From NCBI GenBank assembly GCA_963851025.1, contig CAWKOA010000030.1, positions 1 to 64,000 of the forward strand: a stretch of DNA of 64,000 nucleotides. The letters run 5' to 3'. Made by a program: the position numbers and the translations under genes. The notes beneath the pieces were generated by a model. It did no database searches. It worked only from the letters and a program-made list of their open reading frames with translations, and was not told the DNA's origin. Positions 28,716 through 37,227 of the stretch are shown piece after piece (positions within the stretch are counted from its first letter, which is position 1; every line of letters begins with the position of its first letter). Source of the stretch: RYN-230 sp963851025 (GTDB lineage: Bacteria > Actinomycetota > Actinomycetes > Streptosporangiales > Streptosporangiaceae).

Positions 28716-29759
28716 TTGACAGACAGACCCGGAGATTCTGCGGGCCGTAAGCCGCCCGGCAGCACCGGCGCGCAGGTCAAGATCGTTATCCCGGATGACC
28801 ACTCCATGGTCAGCCTGCTGGGATCGCGCGACGAGCTCCTGCACGTGATCGAGAAGGCATTCGACGCCGATATCCACGTCCGCGGGAATGAGATCACCAT
28901 TACCGGCGCGGCCGAGGAGAGCGAGCGCGTCGCCGGCCTCTTCGAGGAGCTCACCGAGCTGCTGGCCGGCGGGGCCGAGCTCACCGCGGATTCGGTGGAG
29001 CGGGTCGTGGCCATGCTCCGCCGCAAGTCCGGGGTCCGGCCGGCCGACGTGCTGACCCTGGACATCCTCTCGGCGCGCGGCCGGACAATCCGGCCGAAAA
29101 CGCTGAACCAGAAGCGCTACGTGGACGCCATCGACGCGCACACGATCGTGTTCTGCATCGGCCCGGCGGGCACCGGGAAGACGTACCTGGCCATGGCCAA
29201 GGCGGTGAAGGCGCTCCAGGCCAAGGAGGTCAACCGGATCATCCTGACCCGGCCGGCCGTGGAGGCCGGGGAGCGGCTGGGCTTCCTGCCCGGGACCCTG
29301 TACGAGAAGATCGACCCGTACCTGCGGCCGCTGTACGACGCGCTGCACGACATGCTCGACCCCGATTCGATCCCGCGGCTCATCGCGGCGGGCACGATCG
29401 AGGTGGCGCCGCTGGCCTACATGCGCGGCCGGACGCTGAACGACTCGTTCATCATCCTGGACGAGGCGCAGAACACCTCGGCGGAACAGATGAAGATGTT
29501 CCTCACCCGGCTCGGCTTCGGGTCCCAGATCGTCGTGACCGGTGACGTCACCCAGGTGGACCTGCCGGCCGGCCAGGCCAGCGGGCTGCGCATCGTCCAG
29601 GAAATCCTCGAGGGCCTGGACGACGTGCATTTCGCCAGGCTGACCAGCCAGGACGTGGTGCGGCACCGGCTGGTGGGGGACATCGTGGACGCCTACGACC
29701 GCTACGACGCCCGGGTGCGCGGGACGTCCCCGCCGCAGCGGCGCAAGCGCGCCCAGTGA
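28716..29759 (+). CDS. phoH: PhoH-like ATPase
   Basis: PhoH-like proteins are cytoplasmic RNA-associated ATPases conserved next to ybeY. The N-terminus has a KH-like region (VKIVIPDDHSMVSLLGSRDE). The ATPase core shows Walker A GPAGTGKTYLA (about residue 150), Walker B ILDEAQN, and the QVDLPAGQASGL segment, all characteristic. It begins with TTG 28716 after GAGAGAGGGA. The 347 aa length is normal. Together with ybeY, corC-type and era it forms a gene group linked to rRNA processing in many bacteria. Confidence 0.94.
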   Translation: MTDRPGDSAGRKPPGSTGAQVKIVIPDDHSMVSLLGSRDELLHVIEKAFDADIHVRGNEITITGAAEESERVAGLFEELTELLAGGAELTADSVERVVAMLRRKSGVRPADVLTLDILSARGRTIRPKTLNQKRYVDAIDAHTIVFCIGPAGTGKTYLAMAKAVKALQAKEVNRIILTRPAVEAGERLGFLPGTLYEKIDPYLRPLYDALHDMLDPDSIPRLIAAGTIEVAPLAYMRGRTLNDSFIILDEAQNTSAEQMKMFLTRLGFGSQIVVTGDVTQVDLPAGQASGLRIVQEILEGLDDVHFARLTSQDVVRHRLVGDIVDAYDRYDARVRGTSPPQRRKRAQ

Positions 29760-29789
29760 GAGCGCAAGCACCGTGAGCTGGGACCTGCG

Positions 29790-30326
29790 GTGAGCATCGA
29801 GATCGCCAACGAGTCCGGCATCGACGTGGACGAGGCCGACCTCGCGGCGCTGGCCCGGCATGTCCTGGACGACATGCGGATACACCCGCTGGCCGAGCTG
29901 TCGGTCCTGCTGGTCGACCGCGGCACCATGTCCGACCTGCACGAGCGCTGGATGGGCGAGCCGGGGCCGACCGATGTACTGGCCTTCCCGATGGATGAGC
30001 TGAGGCCGCCGCCCCCGGGCAGTGCCCGCGGCGACCACGGCGCCGGCGGGGAGGCGACCTCGCCGCCGGGCCTGCTCGGCGACGTGGTGCTCTGCCCCGA
30101 GGTCGCCGCCGGCCAGGCCGCGCAGGCGCAACACCCGCTGCGCGACGAGCTCGAGCTGCTCTGCACGCACGGCATCCTGCACCTGCTCGGATACGACCAT
30201 GCCGAGCCGGATGAGCGCACCGCCATGTTCGGCCTCCAGGATGAGATGCTCGGCACCTGGCGGTCCGTCCGGGATCAGCCATCCGACCTGGGCGGTGACC
30301 CGGAAGGGCAGGAAGGGACGGGGTGA
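29790..30326 (+). CDS. ybeY: Endoribonuclease YbeY with an inserted Pro/Gly loop
   Basis: YbeY is a zinc endoribonuclease needed for 16S rRNA 3' maturation and ribosome quality control. The zinc motif HGILHLLGYDH is present (about residues 130-140), as are the conserved GPTDVLAFPMDE and LGDVVLCPEVA segments. Between them lies an extra loop of about 25 residues (starting LRPPPPGSARGDHGAGGE) that most YbeY proteins keep shorter. GTG 29790 starts 30 bp after phoH; the corC-type gene starts 7 bp after its stop. Confidence 0.94.
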   Translation: MSIEIANESGIDVDEADLAALARHVLDDMRIHPLAELSVLLVDRGTMSDLHERWMGEPGPTDVLAFPMDELRPPPPGSARGDHGAGGEATSPPGLLGDVVLCPEVAAGQAAQAQHPLRDELELLCTHGILHLLGYDHAEPDERTAMFGLQDEMLGTWRSVRDQPSDLGGDPEGQEGTG

Positions 30327-30333
30327 GGCCACC

Positions 30334-31659
30334 ATGGTGTGGCTGATCGCCGCCGCCGCGGCGCTGGCGCTGGGGGCCGGGCTGTGCGCGAGCGCCGAGG
30401 TCGCGCTCATGCGGGTGTCCCGGTCCGGCGCGGGGGAACTGGCCCGCAGCCGCAAGGGCGGCCGCAACCGCGCCGCCACCCGGCTCCAGGCGGTCCTGGC
30501 CGAGCCGGCCCGGTACCTGGCCGTGCTGCTGCTCGCCCGGATCTGCAGTGAGACGGCGTCCGTCGTGCTGGTGGCCGCCGCGCTGCTGCACTGGCTCGGC
30601 ACCGGCTGGCACGTGTTCCTGCTGATCTGGGTCATCATGGCCGCGGTGCTGTACGTGCTGGCCGGCGTCGGGCCGAGGATCCTGGGCCGGCAGCACGAGC
30701 GCACGGTGGCGCTGGCCGCGGCCGGCGTGCTGTACCCGGTGACCCGGATCCTCGGGCCCCTCCCGCGGCTGCTGCTGGCCCTGGGCAGCGTGCTGACCCC
30801 GGGCCGGGGATCCCGGGACGCGTCCGGCACCGAGGAAGAACTGCGCGGCCTGGTCGACCTGCTGGAGCAGCGGCAGGTGATCGAGCCCGGGGCGCGGGCC
30901 ATGATCCACTCCGTCTTCGAGCTGGGCGACACGATCGTCCGCGAGGTGATGGTCCCGCGGACCGACATGGTCTTCGTGGGACGGGACAAGACCGTGCGCC
31001 AGGCGCTCTCGCTCGCCCTGCGCAGCGGCTTCTCCCGGATCCCGGTGGTCGGGGAGAACCAGGATGACGTCATCGGCATCGCCTACCTGAAGGACCTGGT
31101 GACCAGCAGCCAGGAACATCCTGAGCAGGAAGCCGTGGCCAGCGTGACCTCGGTGATGCGCCCGGCCACCTTCGTGCCCGAGAGCAAGCCGGTGGACGAG
31201 CTGCTCCGGGAGATGCAGCAACTCCGGATCCACCTGGCCATCGTCATCGACGAGTACGGCGGCACCGCGGGCCTGGTCACCATCGAGGACATCCTCGAGG
31301 AGATCGTCGGGGAGATCACCGACGAGTACGACCACGAGCAGCCGACCGTGGAGTGGCTGTCCCAGGACCGGGCCCGGGTCACCGCCCGGCTGCCGGTGAC
31401 CGACCTGGAGGAGCTGTTCGGCACCACGATCGAGGCGGAAGACGTGGAGACCGTCGGCGGCCTGCTGGCCCATGCCCTGGGCCGGGTGCCGATCGCCGGC
31501 TCGGTGGCGACCGTGGCCGGGCTGAAGCTGACCGCCGAGAGCCTGGCCGGGCGGCGCAACCGGATCGGCACGGTCACCGTGGAACGGGCCGGGGTGAGCG
31601 CCCAGCGTCCCGCCGGCCGGCCCGGGGACGAGGCCGAGCCGGCCAGCGGGCGGGGCTGA
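30334..31659 (+). CDS. CNNM/CorC-HlyC family membrane protein with CBS pair
   Basis: This family is implicated in magnesium and cobalt efflux. An N-terminal DUF21 (CNNM) transmembrane domain covers about residues 1-140, with the motif SAEVALMRVSRSG and two to three further helices. A CBS pair (about 190-310) contains VREVMVPRTDMVFV and HLAIVIDEYGGTAGLVTIED, the most conserved signature, followed by EEIVGEITDEYD. The CorC_HlyC C-terminal domain is at about 345-425. ATG 30334 has GGGTGAGG upstream. Its position before era is conserved in actinobacteria. Confidence 0.92.
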   Translation: MVWLIAAAAALALGAGLCASAEVALMRVSRSGAGELARSRKGGRNRAATRLQAVLAEPARYLAVLLLARICSETASVVLVAAALLHWLGTGWHVFLLIWVIMAAVLYVLAGVGPRILGRQHERTVALAAAGVLYPVTRILGPLPRLLLALGSVLTPGRGSRDASGTEEELRGLVDLLEQRQVIEPGARAMIHSVFELGDTIVREVMVPRTDMVFVGRDKTVRQALSLALRSGFSRIPVVGENQDDVIGIAYLKDLVTSSQEHPEQEAVASVTSVMRPATFVPESKPVDELLREMQQLRIHLAIVIDEYGGTAGLVTIEDILEEIVGEITDEYDHEQPTVEWLSQDRARVTARLPVTDLEELFGTTIEAEDVETVGGLLAHALGRVPIAGSVATVAGLKLTAESLAGRRNRIGTVTVERAGVSAQRPAGRPGDEAEPASGRG

Positions 31660-31718
31660 ATGAACGGCCCGGGACATACGAGACGGACGGGGACTGATGT
31701 GACGGACGATCGCGCCAC

Positions 31719-31724
31719 TACACT
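31719..31724 (+). promoter_or_regulatory. Candidate -10 box for the cytidine-deaminase-like gene
   Basis: TACACT is 7 nt before the GTG at 31732, favouring that GTG as a leaderless start over the upstream ATG 31660 and GTG 31699. Confidence 0.45.
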
Positions 31725-31731
31725 CGGGCAG

Positions 31732-32076
31732 GTGAGCGCGGTGGAGCCTGGCCCGGAAGACCTGAAGATCATCACGCTGGCCCGGTCGGCCCGGGCCCGG
31801 GTGTCTGCGGCCGAGGGTGCGGCGGTGCGGGACGAGACGGGGCGCACCTACGCGGCCGCCGCGGTCTCGCTGCCGTCGCTGAAGCTGTCCGCGCTGCGGC
31901 TGGCCGTGGCCATGGCGGTATCCAGCGGTGCGTCCAGCCTGGAGGCCGCGGCCCTGGTCAGCGACGCCGAGGGAGTCGACCCGGCGGACCTCGCGGTGGT
32001 GCGCGAGGCGGGCCCGTCCGCCCTGGTTTTCCAGGCGGGCTCGAACGGGATGCTCCGCGCCACCCTGCGGCCCTGA
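31732..32076 (+). CDS. Cytidine-deaminase-like protein lacking the zinc catalytic motifs
   Basis: This small protein is conserved between the corC-type gene and era in actinobacteria and is usually labelled cytidine deaminase. The fold pattern is visible (GPEDLKIITLARSARARV, EGAAVRDETGRTYAAAAVSL, LSALRLAVAMAVSSGA). The zinc and proton-transfer residues of true deaminases, (C/H)AE and PCxxC, are absent: the whole sequence has no cysteine or histidine in the relevant places. It is therefore unlikely to be an active deaminase. Start at GTG 31732 (114 aa) is chosen from the -10 position and family length. Confidence 0.75.
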   Translation: MSAVEPGPEDLKIITLARSARARVSAAEGAAVRDETGRTYAAAAVSLPSLKLSALRLAVAMAVSSGASSLEAAALVSDAEGVDPADLAVVREAGPSALVFQAGSNGMLRATLRP

Positions 32077-32109
32077 CGCCGCCGCTCGCCGGCGGGGGAG
32101 AATCACAGG

Positions 32110-33060
32110 GTGGGAGCTACGCGTACCGCTGCGTCCGGGCCCGATGCCGGGCCGGGCCAGCCTGAGTTCCGGTCAGGCTTCGCCTGCTTCGTCGGGCGGC
32201 CGAATGTCGGCAAGTCGACTCTGATGAACGCCCTGGTCGGAACCAAGGTGGCGATCACCAGCAGCCGGCCGCAGACCACCAGGCGGGCGATCCGGGGAAT
32301 CGTGCACCGCCCGGACGCGCAGCTGATCATCGTGGACACCCCGGGCCTGCACCGGCCGCGCACCCTGCTCGGGGAGCGGCTGGACAGCCTGGTCCGGTCG
32401 ACGCTGACCGAGGTGGACGTGATCGGGTTCTGCATCCCCGCCACGGACCCGATCGGCCCGGGGGACAAGTACCTGGCCGCCGAGCTCGCCGGGCTTTCCG
32501 CCCGCACGCCGGTGGTGGCCATCGTCACCAAGACCGACCAGGCCAAGCAGGCCCAGGTCGCGGCCCAGCTGGCGGCCGTGGCGGAACTCGGTGACTGGGC
32601 CGACATCGTGCCCGTGTCCGCGACGGCCGGCTTCCAGCTCGACGTGCTGGCGGACGTTCTGGTCTCCCACCTCCCGCCCGGCCGGCCGCTCTACCCGGAC
32701 GGCGAGCTGACCGACGAGCCCGAGCAGATGCTGGTGGCCGAGCTCATCCGGGAGGCGGTCCTGGAGGGGGTGCGGGACGAGCTGCCGCACTCGATCGCCG
32801 TCGTGGTCGAGGAGATGAAGCCCCGGGAGGGCCGCGACGACCTGATCGACGTGCAGGCGTTCATGTACGTGGAGCGGCCGAGCCAGAAGTCCATCGTCAT
32901 CGGTCCCAAGGGTGCGCGGCTGAAAGAGGTGGGCACCCAGGCGCGGCGCCAGATCGAGGCCCTGCTGGGTACCCAGGTCTACCTGGACCTGCGCATCAAG
33001 GTGGCCAAGAACTGGCAGCGCGACCCGAAACAGCTCCGCCGGCTGGGCTTCTACGACTGA
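32110..33060 (+). CDS. era: GTPase Era
   Basis: Era is an essential GTPase that binds the 3' end of 16S rRNA during small-subunit assembly. G1 GRPNVGKSTL is at about residues 29-38; G3 DTPGLHRPR, G4 TKTD and G5 SATAG follow. The C-terminal KH domain has SIAVVVEEM, FMYVERPSQKSIVIGPKGAR and DLRIKVAKNWQRDPKQLRRL. At 316 aa it is normal. The GTG start at 32110 has a GAGAAT box 6 nt upstream, so it could also be leaderless. Confidence 0.97.
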   Translation: MGATRTAASGPDAGPGQPEFRSGFACFVGRPNVGKSTLMNALVGTKVAITSSRPQTTRRAIRGIVHRPDAQLIIVDTPGLHRPRTLLGERLDSLVRSTLTEVDVIGFCIPATDPIGPGDKYLAAELAGLSARTPVVAIVTKTDQAKQAQVAAQLAAVAELGDWADIVPVSATAGFQLDVLADVLVSHLPPGRPLYPDGELTDEPEQMLVAELIREAVLEGVRDELPHSIAVVVEEMKPREGRDDLIDVQAFMYVERPSQKSIVIGPKGARLKEVGTQARRQIEALLGTQVYLDLRIKVAKNWQRDPKQLRRLGFYD

Positions 33061-33120
33061 GCCGCCCGCCCGCCGTCTCGCATGCCGGACGGCAATCTGC
33101 GCTCCGCGCGGGTCGTCTGC

Positions 33121-33126
33121 TACTGT
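33121..33126 (+). promoter_or_regulatory. Candidate -10 box for the leuA leader transcript
   Basis: TACTGT fits TANNNT and lies 9 nt before the first ATG of the leader peptide, so the transcript would begin just ahead of it. The -35 (CTGCGC at 33097-33102) is weak. Confidence 0.45.
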
Positions 33127-33135
33127 CGAGACGCC

Positions 33136-33183
33136 ATGATGCACGGAATGCTGCTGCTTACCTGCCGCGGCGGGGGCCGATAA
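33136..33183 (+). CDS. leuL: leuA leader peptide (Leu-Leu-Leu)
   Basis: This 15-codon open frame reads MMHGMLLLTCRGGGR and ends with TAA at 33181. Three consecutive leucine codons (CTG CTG CTT at 33151-33159) are the expected stall site for leucine-dependent attenuation. It lies 76 nt upstream of leuA and directly after a -10-like box. It is too short to be found by ordinary gene calling. The downstream RNA can fold in two exclusive ways, described in the next entry. Leader-peptide control of leuA is an established theme in actinobacteria; the details here are inferred from base pairing. Confidence 0.8.
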   Translation: MMHGMLLLTCRGGGR

Positions 33184-33248
33184 GGCCGGCTCCCTCGCCG
33201 CGGAGTCTTGGCGTGTCGGCTGGCCGTCGCCCCGATCCGCGAGGGAGC
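33165..33248 (+). promoter_or_regulatory. leuA attenuator: two mutually exclusive hairpins
   Basis: Segment 33189-33198 (GCTCCCTCGC) is perfectly complementary to 33239-33248 (GCGAGGGAGC), which contains the leuA ribosome binding site GAGGGAG. The same segment, extended to 33187-33203, can instead pair with 33165-33179 inside the leader peptide codons (8 bp, then 4 bp including a wobble, then 3 bp). A ribosome that reaches the leader stop covers 33165-33179 and lets the site-hiding hairpin form. A ribosome stalled at the Leu codons leaves it free, so the early hairpin forms and leuA stays open. Confidence 0.7.
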
Positions 33249-33259
33249 AGATCCTCATC

Positions 33260-35008
33260 ATGCATTCCCAGCACGTAACGACTGACCGCGTACCTGGCGG
33301 GCATCCCCCGGTACAGCAGCAGCCCAGCGGCATGCCCTGCCAGCGATATACCCCGTTCCGGCCGGTCGACCTGCCCGACCGGACCTGGCCCGGGCGGAGC
33401 ATCAGCCGCGCGCCGCGGTGGCTGTCCACCGACCTCCGCGACGGCAACCAGGCCCTGATCGACCCGATGAGCCCGGCCCGTAAGCGGACCATGTTCGACC
33501 TCCTGGTCCGGATGGGCTACAAGGAGATCGAGGTCGGCTTCCCGTCGGCCAGCCAGACGGACTTCGATTTCGTCCGGAGCCTGATCGAAGGCGGCCGGAT
33601 CCCCGATGACGTGCAGATCTCCGTCCTCACCCAGGCCCGCGACGAGCTGATCGAGCGGACCGTGCAGTCGCTGGCCGGTGCCCCCCGGGCCACGGTGCAC
33701 ATGTACAACGCGACCGCCCCGGTGTTCCGCCGCGTGGTGTTCGGCAACGACCGCGAGGAGACCAAGGCCCTGGCCGTCGACGGCACCCGGTCGGTGATGA
33801 AGTACGCCGCGCAGTACCTCGGGGACTGTGACTTCGGCTACGAGTACTCGCCCGAGATCTTCATGGACACCGAGCTCGACTACGCCGCCGAGGTCTGCGC
33901 GGCGGTCATGGACGTCTGGCAGCCGGGGCCCGGCCGGGAGATCATCCTGAACCTGCCCTGCACGGTCGAGCGGTCCACCCCCAACGTGTACGCCGACCAG
34001 ATCGAGTGGATGAGCCGGAACCTGCCGCACCGCGAGCACGTGTGCGTGTCCGTGCACACCCACAACGACCGGGGGACCGCGGTCGCGGACGCCGAGCTGG
34101 CGGTGCTGGCCGGCGCGGACCGGATCGAGGGCTGCCTGTTCGGCAACGGCGAGCGGACCGGGAACGTCTGCCTGGTCACCCTGGGCATGAACCTGTTCAG
34201 CCAGGGCATCGACCCCATGATCGACTTCTCCGACATCGACGAGATCCGGCGCACCGCCGAGTACTGCAACCAGCTCCCGGTGCACCCCCGGCACCCGTAC
34301 GCGGGCGACCTGGTCTACACGGCGTTCTCCGGCTCGCACCAGGACGCCATCAAGAAGGGCCTGGAGGCCGTGGAGCGGGACGCCGCGGCGGCCGGGATCG
34401 GCGTCCGTGACTTCGAGTGGGCGGTCCCGTACCTGGCCATCGACCCGCAGGACGTGGGACGCACCTACGAGGCCGTGATCCGGGTCAACTCCCAGTCCGG
34501 CAAGGGCGGCGTCGCCTACATCATGAAGGCCGAGCACCAGCTCGACCTGCCCCGCCGGCTCCAGATCGAGTTCTCCCGGGTGGTCCAGGCGCACACCGAC
34601 GCCGAGGGCGGCGAGGTGTCCCCGGCCCAGATGTGGGACGCGTTCTCCGGCGAGTACCTCGCCCGGGGAGCGGTGGCCCTGCTCGCGCACCACACATCCT
34701 CCGTGGTCGACGCCAAGGACGCGCTCACCGTGGACGTCCAGGTCGACGGCGAGGAGCACCAGGTCGAGGGGACCGGGAACGGGCCGATCTCGGCGTTCTG
34801 CGACGCGCTGGCCAGTATCGGGGTGGACGTGCGCGTGCTCGACTACGCCGAGCACGCGCTCTCCGCGGGCAGCGACGCGCACGCGGCCGCCTACGTGGAG
34901 TGCGAGATCGGCGGCCAGCCCTGGTGGGGCGTGGGCATCGACGCGAACACGGTGACCGCGTCCCTGCGCGCCGTGCTCTCGGCCGTGAACCGGTCCCGCC
35001 GCGCCTGA
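33260..35008 (+). CDS. leuA: 2-isopropylmalate synthase LeuA
   Basis: LeuA condenses 2-oxoisovalerate with acetyl-CoA, the first committed step of leucine synthesis. The TIM-barrel domain has STDLRDGNQALIDPM, GYKEIEVGFPSASQTD, the metal ligands in VHTHNDRG and GNGERTGNVCL. The C-terminal regulatory domain (about 440-582) that binds leucine for feedback inhibition is present. The 582 aa length matches the long actinobacterial form (LeuA type 2). Expression is probably controlled by the leader described upstream. The gene sits between era and recO, where it is found in related actinomycetes. Confidence 0.97.
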   Translation: MHSQHVTTDRVPGGHPPVQQQPSGMPCQRYTPFRPVDLPDRTWPGRSISRAPRWLSTDLRDGNQALIDPMSPARKRTMFDLLVRMGYKEIEVGFPSASQTDFDFVRSLIEGGRIPDDVQISVLTQARDELIERTVQSLAGAPRATVHMYNATAPVFRRVVFGNDREETKALAVDGTRSVMKYAAQYLGDCDFGYEYSPEIFMDTELDYAAEVCAAVMDVWQPGPGREIILNLPCTVERSTPNVYADQIEWMSRNLPHREHVCVSVHTHNDRGTAVADAELAVLAGADRIEGCLFGNGERTGNVCLVTLGMNLFSQGIDPMIDFSDIDEIRRTAEYCNQLPVHPRHPYAGDLVYTAFSGSHQDAIKKGLEAVERDAAAAGIGVRDFEWAVPYLAIDPQDVGRTYEAVIRVNSQSGKGGVAYIMKAEHQLDLPRRLQIEFSRVVQAHTDAEGGEVSPAQMWDAFSGEYLARGAVALLAHHTSSVVDAKDALTVDVQVDGEEHQVEGTGNGPISAFCDALASIGVDVRVLDYAEHALSAGSDAHAAAYVECEIGGQPWWGVGIDANTVTASLRAVLSAVNRSRRA

Positions 35009-35037
35009 TCGCGGGCGGGGGCCGGGGGCTCCGGGGT

Positions 35038-35067
35038 AGTCCCCCCGGGAAGCAGAGCGGGGGGACT
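35038..35067 (+). terminator. Hairpin after leuA (first)
   Basis: AGTCCCCCC at 35038-35046 and GGGGGGACT at 35059-35067 are perfect complements with a 12-nt loop. Confidence 0.6.
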
Positions 35068-35083
35068 CCCCCGGGCTAGCAGA

Positions 35084-35127
35084 GCGCGCCGGGAATCCGG
35101 GACCACAAACCCGGCTTCCCGGCGCGC
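35084..35127 (+). terminator. Hairpin after leuA (second, 18-bp stem)
   Basis: Arms 35084-35101 and 35110-35127 pair over 18 bp with one mismatch and an 8-nt loop ACCACAAA. It separates leuA from recO and starts 17 nt after the first hairpin. Confidence 0.75.
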
Positions 35128-35171
35128 GCGCCTGCGTCAGGGCAGGACCCGCCGTGCGCGACAATGGCAGG

Positions 35172-35927
35172 GTGAGCCTGTACCGGGATGACGGGATTGT
35201 GCTGCGCACCCAGAAGCTGGGTGAGGCAGACCGCATCGTCACGATCCTGACCAGGCGTAACGGCCGCGTCCGGGCGGTCGGCAAGGGTGTGCGCCGGACG
35301 AAGTCACGGTTCGGTGCCCGGCTGGAGCCGTTCACCCACGTGGATCTCCTGCTCTACACCGGCCGCTCGCTGGACGTGATCACCCAGGCGGAGACGGTGC
35401 GGGCCTACGGCGGGCCGCTGGCCTCGGACTACCCCCGGTACACCAGCGGCACGGCCATGCTGGAGACCGCCGAGCGGTTCACCCCGATGGAGAAGGAGCC
35501 CCTCATCCGCCAGTTCCTGCTGCTGGTCGGCGGCTTGCGGGCGCTCGGCGAGGGGGTTCACGACCCGCGTCTCGTCCTCGATGCCTACCTGCTGCGGACC
35601 CTGGCCGTGGCCGGGTACGCGCCGGCCCTGGACGAGTGCGCCGTCTGCGGTACTCCCGACCAGGTCAGCCCGGGGGAGACCACGGGGTCACGGTCGTTCG
35701 CCGTCGCGGCCGGCGGGCTGACCTGCCGGTCGTGCCGGCCGGCTGGCGCCGCGAGCCCCGCGGTGGCGACCGTCGCCCTGATGCGGGCGCTGCTGCGCGG
35801 CGACTGGCCCCAGGCCGACGCCAGCCAGGCCCGGCACCAGGTGGAATGCAGTGGCCTGGTGGCCGCCTACGTGCAATGGCACCTCGAGCACTCCATCCGG
35901 TCCCTCCGTCACGTGGAGCACGTGTGA
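35172..35927 (+). CDS. recO: DNA repair protein RecO
   Basis: RecO loads RecA onto single-stranded DNA with RecR in the RecF pathway. The N-terminal OB fold begins MSLYRDDGIVLRTQKLGEAD and includes TRRNGRVRAVGKGVRRTKSR; the C-terminal helical part has a zinc-type CAVCG ... TCRSC pair. The 251 aa length is normal. GTG 35172 is chosen over the upstream ATG because it matches the family start; a GACAAT box is 6 nt before it. Its last codons overlap the uppS start. Confidence 0.94.
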   Translation: MSLYRDDGIVLRTQKLGEADRIVTILTRRNGRVRAVGKGVRRTKSRFGARLEPFTHVDLLLYTGRSLDVITQAETVRAYGGPLASDYPRYTSGTAMLETAERFTPMEKEPLIRQFLLLVGGLRALGEGVHDPRLVLDAYLLRTLAVAGYAPALDECAVCGTPDQVSPGETTGSRSFAVAAGGLTCRSCRPAGAASPAVATVALMRALLRGDWPQADASQARHQVECSGLVAAYVQWHLEHSIRSLRHVEHV

Positions 35928-36719
35928 GCCGCCCGCCCGTCCGCCCGCCGTACCCGCACCCGGACGGCGCCCGGCCCCCGGCCATCCCGGCCGACCTGGT
36001 GCCCCGGCACGTCGCCCTGGTCATGGACGGCAACGGGCGCTGGGCCAAGCAGCGCGGGCTGCCCCGCACCGAAGGCCACAAGATGGGGGAGTCTGCCCTC
36101 TTCGACGTGATCATGGGCGCGATCGAGCTGGGCATTCCGTACCTGTCGGCCTACGCGTTCTCCACCGAGAACTGGCGGCGTTCCCCGGACGAGGTCCGCT
36201 TCCTGATGGGCTTCAACCGGGACGTGATCCGCCGCCGCCGCGACCAGCTGAATGAGGTGGGGGTCCGGGTCCGCTGGGCCGGCCGGCGCCCCCGGCTCTG
36301 GCGGAGCGTGATCAGGGAGCTCGAGGACGCCGAGCGCATGACCGAGGGTAACTCGGTGCTCACGCTGCAATTCTGCGTGAATTACGGCGGCCGGGCCGAA
36401 ATCGCCGACGCGGCGGCGGCGATAGCCCGGGAAGTGGCGGCGGGCTGCTCGGCCCGACAAAATCGACGAGAAGCTGCTGGCCCGCTACCTGGATGAGCCG
36501 GACATTCCCGATGTCGATCTCTTCGTTCGGTCCTCGGGGGAGCAGCGCATCTCGAATTTCCTGCTCTGGCAGTCCGCGTACGCCGAACTCGTCTTCCTGG
36601 ACACGCTTTTCCCTGATTTCGACCGGCGTCATCTGTGGCAGGCCTGCGAGATCTACGCGAGCCGCGACCGCCGTTACGGCGGGGCCCAGCCCAACATGCT
36701 GCCGGTAACCTCCCCGTAG
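35924..36719 (+). CDS. uppS: Isoprenyl transferase (UPP synthase), two one-base deletions
   Basis: This cis-prenyltransferase makes the long-chain polyprenyl diphosphate that carries peptidoglycan precursors. Family motifs are HVALVMDGNGRWAKQRG (catalytic Asp), AYAFSTENWRR, LQFCVNYGGRAEI and, after the break, DLFVRSSGEQRISNFLLWQ and ELVFLDTLFPDF. The frame is lost at about 36440-36460, where restoring one C in each of two C runs gives GLLGPDKIDEKLL and exactly 266 codons. GTG 35924 overlaps the recO stop by 4 nt (GTGTGA), so translation is coupled. An essential gene cannot be broken in a living cell, so this is a consensus error. Confidence 0.93.
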
Positions 36720-36735
36720 CCGCGCAGCGGTGCGC

Positions 36736-37035
36736 CTAGCGCAGTCCCTGCCAGACGCACAGGGCGAGCAGGACCGCGAGGGCGAGCACCCGGAGCAGGC
36801 GGGTCGGCGGCGCCAGTGCGGGCCAGGACAGCACGGCCAGCCAGGCCAGGAACGCTGTCACGATGAGCAGCATGACCGCGCCGCCCCAGCCGTGCACCGC
36901 CAGCCCGCCGATGAACAGGGCGGCGAGGACGACCGGCGGCACCCACCGCGGCAGGTGCCGGAGATAGGCGGCCGGCCGCAGGCTCAGCCGCTCGATGGAT
37001 TGACGGATCTGCGGGGATTGCTGGCGCACAGTCAC
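36736..37035 (-). CDS. DUF6703-like small membrane protein
   Basis: A 99-residue protein with a basic head (MTVRQQSPQIRQSIERLSLR) and two hydrophobic segments (about residues 34-60 and 70-95). Similar proteins stand next to uppS in Streptomyces and relatives; I recall the DUF6703 label but cannot verify it. GTG 37035 is selected because GGGGGGA is at normal spacing; the longer in-frame start at 37050 lies within that site. It converges on uppS. Confidence 0.65.
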   Translation of the reverse strand: MTVRQQSPQIRQSIERLSLRPAAYLRHLPRWVPPVVLAALFIGGLAVHGWGGAVMLLIVTAFLAWLAVLSWPALAPPTRLLRVLALAVLLALCVWQGLR

Positions 37036-37227
37036 TAAGTATCCCCCCACGGGCGGCTGGCCGGAATTCGGATCAAGATTTCACATCCCCCGGGCAAAGT
37101 TACCCTCTTATCGGCTCCGCCCGGGCGGCCGGTGCGCTTGCCGGCTGAATGCCCAGGGAACGGGAAGGCGCGAGGCCTGACGTCGTCCCCGGCGGTTGCG
37201 GGCGCCATCGCATTCGGGGGGATGCAG

